64,000 nucleotides of DNA, from assembly GCA_031772625.1 (NCBI GenBank), contig CM062820.1, positions 88,270,069 to 88,334,068 of the forward strand, in the 5' to 3' direction. Position 1 is the stretch's first letter; each line of letters opens with the position of its first letter. The stretch is from Pinus tabuliformis (taxonomy: Eukaryota > Streptophyta > Pinopsida > Pinales > Pinaceae). A program made the position numbers and the translations under genes. This document shows positions 59,068 to 64,000 of this stretch, one piece after another. The notes below the pieces were generated by a model, which was given only the letters and a program-made list of their open reading frames with translations, ran no database searches and had not been told where the DNA came from.

Positions 59068-62000
59068 ATGAAGTTGACATCTTTGAATATTAGAGGTCCA
59101 GGGAGTAAGAGAAAGCAGAGAATTCTTAGCAATAGAATGAAACAAGAAATGCCAGATATAATGTTTATCCAGGAAATGAAATGTTCCATTCAAAAGGTAA
59201 GACAAATCCACAGTAAATGGCTTAGCAGCTATGAGTTTCTTGAAGTAAAAGCAGAGAATGTAGCAGGGGGTTTACTTACTCTATGGAATCCCCACAAAAT
59301 TGGCATTCTGGATGCTGAGGCATCCAGAAATTACTTATCGATTGTCATTCAACCAGTAGGAGAAAGGGATACCTTTCTGGTCACAAATGTTTATGGTCCT
59401 CAAAGAATAGATGACAAACTCAAGTTTCTGGATACCCTAGTGGATCTTAGGACCAAACATGCAGATATACCCTGGATCATGGGAGGGGATTTTAACATGA
59501 TTAAATCCCTTTCAGAGAAGAAAGGAGGAACAAGATCTCTAAGAAAAGACTCCATGGCTTTCCAAATTTTTTTTGACAACATAGATCTTGTTGATACTAA
59601 TTGGAATACTAGCCTATTTACTTGGAATAACAGGAGTGGAGGAGATGCCCTAGTCGCCTCAAAGCTAGACATATTCTTCATCTCTGAGAATCTTATGCTA
59701 GATGGGAAAGAGGTAACAACATGAGTTCTTCACTATGGAGGCTCAGATCATTGGCTAATCCAATTGGAAATCAAGGGTATAGGTACTCCTAGAAATAAAC
59801 CCTTCAGATTTGAAAATATCTGGCTTTCACACCCAGACTTCACAAGCAACATTGAGAAATGGTGGTCAGAGGACTTGCAGATTCAGGGAACCAGAATGTA
59901 TCTTCTTCACAAGAGACTAAAGCACATAAAATGTCAGCTTAAGGAATGGAATAAGAAGGATTTTGGTAATATTTTTGAAGAAAAGAGAGTAGTTGAAAAC
60001 AAAATGCAGGTTCTCAACCAAGCTCTAATCAAGGAAGGCTTTGATAAAGATATCAGTGAACAAGTGGATAAACATTATCAAAAATGGGAGGATCTATGTA
60101 AACAAGAGGAAATATTTTGGAGACAAAAATCCAGAGTTCAATGGTTAAAAGAAGGAGAGCGCAACACTAAGTTCTTTCATAGAACCACCATGGCCAATAG
60201 AGTACACAATAATATCTCTTAAATCAAGAATGAAGCAAGGGAACTTCAGATATCCCATAAAGCTATAGAAGATGTGTTAATCCACCACTTCCAAGGTATA
60301 ACACAGGAGAACATTTTAGATAGAGAGCAAGCCATGAGGGTAATTACTAGAAACATACCGAAACTGGTATCTAAGGAGGACAACTTCAACCTTAGTAGAC
60401 TAGTAATGGAAGGGGAGCTAAGAGATGTAATCAAAGACTTGCAGAATGGCAAAGCACCGGTCCCGGACGGTTTCAATGTGGACTTTTTCAAAGCTTGTTG
60501 GAATACTATTAAGCAGGACATATTGAATGTTCTGGACAATTCCAGGTCAAATAAAACCATTTTGAAAGCCCTCAATACTTCCTTCATCGCCCTGATCCCC
60601 AAACAGGAGATTGATCTTACACTGGATAAATATAGACCCATAGCCCTATGCAACATAATCTACAAGATTATATCCAAGGTTGTGGCTAACAGACTCAAAC
60701 CTTTGCTTCCAGTCCTAGTTTCTGGGGAGCAATCAGGTTATGTGGAAGGCAGACAAATTCTGGATAATATCATTCAAGCGCAAGAAGTGGTGCACTCTTT
60801 AACTAGCAAGAAGCAGGCGGGTATGATCATGCAATTAGATATTGCCAAGGCTTATGACAAGGTAAATTGGGTCTACCTTAAGAAAATGCTGATTGCATTT
60901 GGATTTGATCACATCTCGGTTAGATGGGTAATGGAACTGGTGACCTCCTCCAGTTTTTCTATTTTGGTCAATGTCTCCCCCTCAGAGATTTTCAGTCCTT
61001 CTAGAGGCGTCAGACAGGGGGACCTGCTCTCCCCCTTCCTTTTTATTATCATGATGGAAGGGTTGGGGAGAGCTATAAAGCAGGCACAATCTTCAGGAAA
61101 GATTAAAGGCTTGTAGCTTACTGATAATGGGCAAGCTTTGACTCACAAACAATTTGTAGATGATACCATGCTTCAGGGACTCCCCACAGTCCAAGAAGCG
61201 TCAAACTACAAAAGGATTCTAAATCTTTTTGCCTCGGCTTTAGGTATGGAAGTAAATCTATCCATATCAAAAATCTTTTTCTTCAATACCAATATTGCTA
61301 TTCAGAAAAACATCTCCAGAACTCTTGGCTTCCAAAGGGATTCCCTTCCTTCAAAATATTTAGGATTCCCTCTAATGGAAAAACCAATGCACAAAAGTAT
61401 ATGGGAACCTTTGATCAACAAGTTGCAGGATAAAGTCAATAAATGGACCATCAGATCTTTAAACCTTGCTGGCAGACTAGTTCTTACAAAAGCAGTGCTT
61501 CAAGAAATCCCCATCTTCATGTTATCTGCCCTCCTAGCTCCTAAAGGGGTCCTTCAGAAATTTAGAGAGATTTAAAGAAACTTCCTTTGGGGTAGGGAGG
61601 AGACTAAGAGGAAATGGCCCTTAGTGTCTTGGGATAAAATTTGTAAGCCCAAGAACCATGGAGGGCTAGGATTGGATGATCAGGAGATTCTTAGTAAGGC
61701 TCTAGGGGCCAAACTTTGGTGGCGCTGGGTCCAACAACCAGAAACTCAATGGGCAAAGATCTGGAAAGAAAAATATGCTAATTCCTGGAAGAACAGTGAT
61801 CTTATACGAATGTCAGGAAATATAAACGGTTCTAATATTTGGAACAAAGCCTGGGAAAATAGAAAACTAGTACAAGAGAATATCTTCTGGGAAATCAGAG
61901 ACGGAAATCTTGCTCTTTTCTGGGAAGATAAATGGCAGCAAGAATCAATTCTGGTAAAATAAGACTTCCTAGATCTTAAACAGGAGTCGGATTCCCAAGG

Positions 62001-62640
62001 TTTAATAAAGGTTAAATATTTCTGGACACATTCTCATCTTACGGAAAAGTGGAGAATCTGGAGAAACATAGATTGCAGAAATAACAATCTCCTGAAAACT
62101 AAAGCAGAGGAGCTCAGGAAAATAATAGAACAAAGAAAGATCTTAGTGGCAGAGGGACAAGACCAACTGAGATGGGGAGATAACAAAGAGGGCACCTTTA
62201 ATCTTAAGGAAGCAAAAAACATTCTCCTTGAGCTGGATCCCCTGGTTCCAGATAAAATCTGGCAAAACCTTTGGAAACATCCAGGGTGGATGAAAATCAA
62301 ACTCTTCATGTGGGTTGTTTATCACAAGAAAATTCTGACTTGGGACAACATAAGGAAGAGAGGTGTACAGGGGCCTTCAAGATGCCTGCTATGTGAAGCT
62401 CAAGAAGAAACCTTGGAAGATTTACTCAACAATTGAATTTTCACATCCTGGTTATGGGATTTATTTGCTTCAATCTTTCAACATTCTGATAGGGACAAAA
62501 GGAGCATCATTAGTACCCTCATCAATTGGAGGAAATTTTTTTTGGATAATGAAATTCTTAACTCAGCGTGGGCTCTTATACCAAGCTTCATCATATGGAA
62601 TGTGTGGAAGGAGAGGTACAAAATAATTTTTAAGGGAGAA
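59068..62640 (+). pseudogene. LINE ORF2: APE endonuclease and reverse transcriptase
   Basis: A single frame from ATG 59068, with stops at 59722, 60220, 61114, 61573, 61960 and 62434. Endonuclease motifs are LNIRGPGSK, MFIQEMK (Glu), TNVYGP, GGDFNMI, SKLDIFF and, just past the first stop, YGGSDHW (Asp-His). RT motifs are FFHRTTMANR, FIALIPKQE, YRPIALCNIIYKIISK, SGYVEGRQILDNI, LDIAKAYDKVNW, VRQGDLLSPFLF and the catalytic FVDD at 61153-61164. A zf-RVT-like region (WKHPGWMKIKLFMW, CLLCEAQEETLEDLL) follows. The TGA at 59722 replaces a usual Arg, and the TAAs at 60220 and 61573 replace likely Gln. Confidence 0.9.
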
Positions 62641-63410
62641 AAAAAACCCCTCAACACTTGCTGGAGTTAATCCTGAAATAGCTCAAGGAGACTGTGAGAA
62701 CCACTGTTCACAATTTCCCCAAAAATCCCCCCTCAGATGCAAATTTAAAAATTCTCAGGCAACTGGGGTTGCAGAGGCTCACCCTCCTAGACATTAACAG
62801 GAGGATCATTTCGTCGGATATGGAAAAGGAATTTTGGCATCCTCCTCCGGAAGGCTATTTAAAATACAACATTGATGGGGCTTCAAAGGGGAACCCGGGA
62901 ACAACAGGATATGGAGGTGTTCTCAGAAATTCAGAGGGAAGTATCGTTAGCATCTTTCATTATCACCTAGGCACAACCACCAATAACATGGCCGAGCTAA
63001 TGGCTATGGAACAATGCCTGGATTTGCTGAAGCAGGACAACTGTCAAAATGTCATGATCGAGGCAGATTCAGAGTTAATTATTAACTCAGTGCAAAAAAT
63101 TCACCACGGAACTGCACCAGACAAAGTCTCTAAACATTGGAAACTAATTCGAGTTTTCCAAAGAATTCAAAGCCATCTTCAGGGCCTGCACACTATCAGT
63201 TTCCACCACATTCGCAGAAAGGCAAATAAGCTGGCGGATCTTCTGGCCAACCATGGGGTCAGCCGCATAAGGAAAAATGGGATGACGAAGTGGCAAGAGT
63301 TAACCCCTAGTAGACTAAGAGCTCTATGCTATGATCAGGCGGAAGATGATAGGGAGGTGTTTAGACTCAATACCATATGGAATAGCTCGATTTTATTTTC
63401 CCCTGATTGA
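62641..63410 (+). pseudogene. LINE ORF2 RNase H domain, frameshifted
   Basis: Continues ORF2 in another frame after a shift in an A-run near 62638-62645. The open part is 62694-63410: LKYNIDGASKGNPGTTGYGG (Asp), NNMAELMAMEQCLDLL (Glu), MIEADSELIINSV (Asp) and a final KANKLADLLANHG (Asp). All catalytic acids are kept. Confidence 0.9.
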
Positions 63411-63427
63411 GCCTTCTTTTTGGCTAA

Positions 63428-63884
63428 TGTTTGCAGAAGAAAAAGAACCTTGTCTGGTAGCCCAGACTCAAGGAGTAAGAGTGAGGTGTAGGTTTTAACT
63501 CTGTACAGAAATTACCTGCATACGAATTCTTAAACAAAGAAAATAAACAATGCGAGAGCATAACCCATAAAACACATATGCACAGAGATTTTTCCCTAGA
63601 TCCCAAAACCGGGACTACCAGCTTGATTTTTCATTATGTTCCTTTCAATGTTACAATACATATTTATACATGCCGAAGCATCCAATACCATGGACCGAAA
63701 ACCATCGCGTCCAAAAAACATGTGTGAAAATCATGCACAAAACCATAGGTGGGTCTGCCCAACCTAACATATGGTCCAAAACCAAAATTTTCCGAGGCGC
63801 TGCCCCGGACCCCATAATGTGGGGTTACGGGTGCCCTTCAAACCCCCTATTAACTACATGGAAAGAATATAACACAACCCAACA
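63428..63884 (-). repeat. LTR (457 bp) of a minus-strand element entering from the right edge
   Basis: On the minus strand it starts TGTTGGGTTGTG and ends CTTCTGCAAACA (TG...CA), with a TATAAATATG box (complement of about 63659-63668). No primer-binding site follows at its low-coordinate end, so it is a 3' LTR or a solo LTR. It lies 17 bp after the LINE ORF2 stop. Confidence 0.65.
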
Positions 63885-64000
63885 TGAGGCAGTTCTAAGA
63901 TGTTCCTCTTAAGTCTTGGCTTGATGGAAGACTTTCACCCTTGCTTTTTCCCACTCCAAGGCGAGGAGTTCTGCATTTGCTAGAGGAACCAGGTCTTTTG
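63885..64000 (-). pseudogene. Internal end of an LTR element, cut by the window
   Basis: On the minus strand a frame reads KDLVPLANAELLALEWEKAR and VKVFHQAKT before TAA, then a purine-rich stretch (AAGAGGAACATC) up to the LTR. This is too little to assign to Copia or gypsy. Confidence 0.35.

Larger units (their letters stand above)
57542..63427 (+). mobile_element. Nearly full-length plant L1-type LINE
   Basis: ORF1 (57542-58777) and ORF2 (59068-63410) are in the canonical order, with endonuclease, RT, zf-RVT and RNase H all present. Neither is open throughout: ORF1 has three internal stops, ORF2 at least seven stops and one frameshift. The 3' untranslated part is cut within 20 bp of the ORF2 stop by the LTR at 63428, so tail and target duplication are not visible. 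Confidence 0.88.

Overview
This is nuclear DNA of a seed plant. It is AT-rich and has GT-AG introns, a four-exon class III peroxidase, plant-type LINEs with a C-terminal RNase H, and Copia and Ty3/gypsy retrotransposons whose primer-binding sites match initiator tRNA-Met (TGGTATCAGAGC). Old, nested, strongly decayed retroelements and isolated exon fragments recall a large gymnosperm-type genome, but the species cannot be read from the sequence. No intact protein-coding gene is visible; almost everything recognisable is a transposable element, a pseudogene or a gene fragment.

Layout. 0.5-1.2 kb: relic of a Copia polyprotein. 2.8-3.3 kb and 5.2-5.4/10.8-11.1 kb: two diverged copies of one non-TE sequence carrying a minus-strand candidate first exon. 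The second copy is split by a complete but dead Copia element (5411-10812, 246-bp LTRs). 11.3-11.9 kb: tandem array. 12.2-15.57 kb: 5'-truncated LINE on the minus strand, whose truncated end abuts another copy of the array unit. 17131-26975: chromovirus-type Ty3/gypsy element with about 2.5-kb LTRs, a perfect 5-bp target duplication (TTATA) and a candidate intron just before the chromodomain. 27-29 kb: AT-rich spacer. 29087-39348: second gypsy element on the minus strand, lacking gag. Its right LTR is split by a younger non-autonomous LTR element (34721-39187) with about 1.07-kb LTRs and no pol. 39838-41242: class III peroxidase, ruined by one nonsense codon and one frameshift; the nested retroelements end only about 0.5 kb upstream of its start codon.

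43.7-55.4 kb is the most unusual part. Exon fragments of four unrelated plant genes lie in a row, all on the minus strand and with flanking introns kept: an Mn-type metal tolerance protein (MTP/CDF), an ACOT9-like acyl-CoA thioesterase, choline-phosphate cytidylyltransferase (CCT) and an INO80-subunit-B/PAPA-1-like protein. The INO80B exon is interrupted by a 298-bp hAT-type MITE with an 8-bp target duplication, and a CCT intron holds a 344-bp fold-back element. Such a same-strand collection suggests capture by a Helitron-like or Pack-type transposon, which I could not delimit. 53.0-54.3 kb is a decayed coiled-coil reading frame behind a primer-binding-like site. 56.6-56.8 kb is a near-perfect palindrome. 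57.5-63.4 kb is a nearly full-length LINE (ORF1 plus EN-RT-RNase H ORF2), with an LTR of a further minus-strand element right after it, running off the window.

The elements do not act as a pathway; they record layered insertion. Many premature stops in them, and the stop in the peroxidase, look like C-to-T changes at CAG, CAA and CGA codons, as expected of long-methylated DNA.
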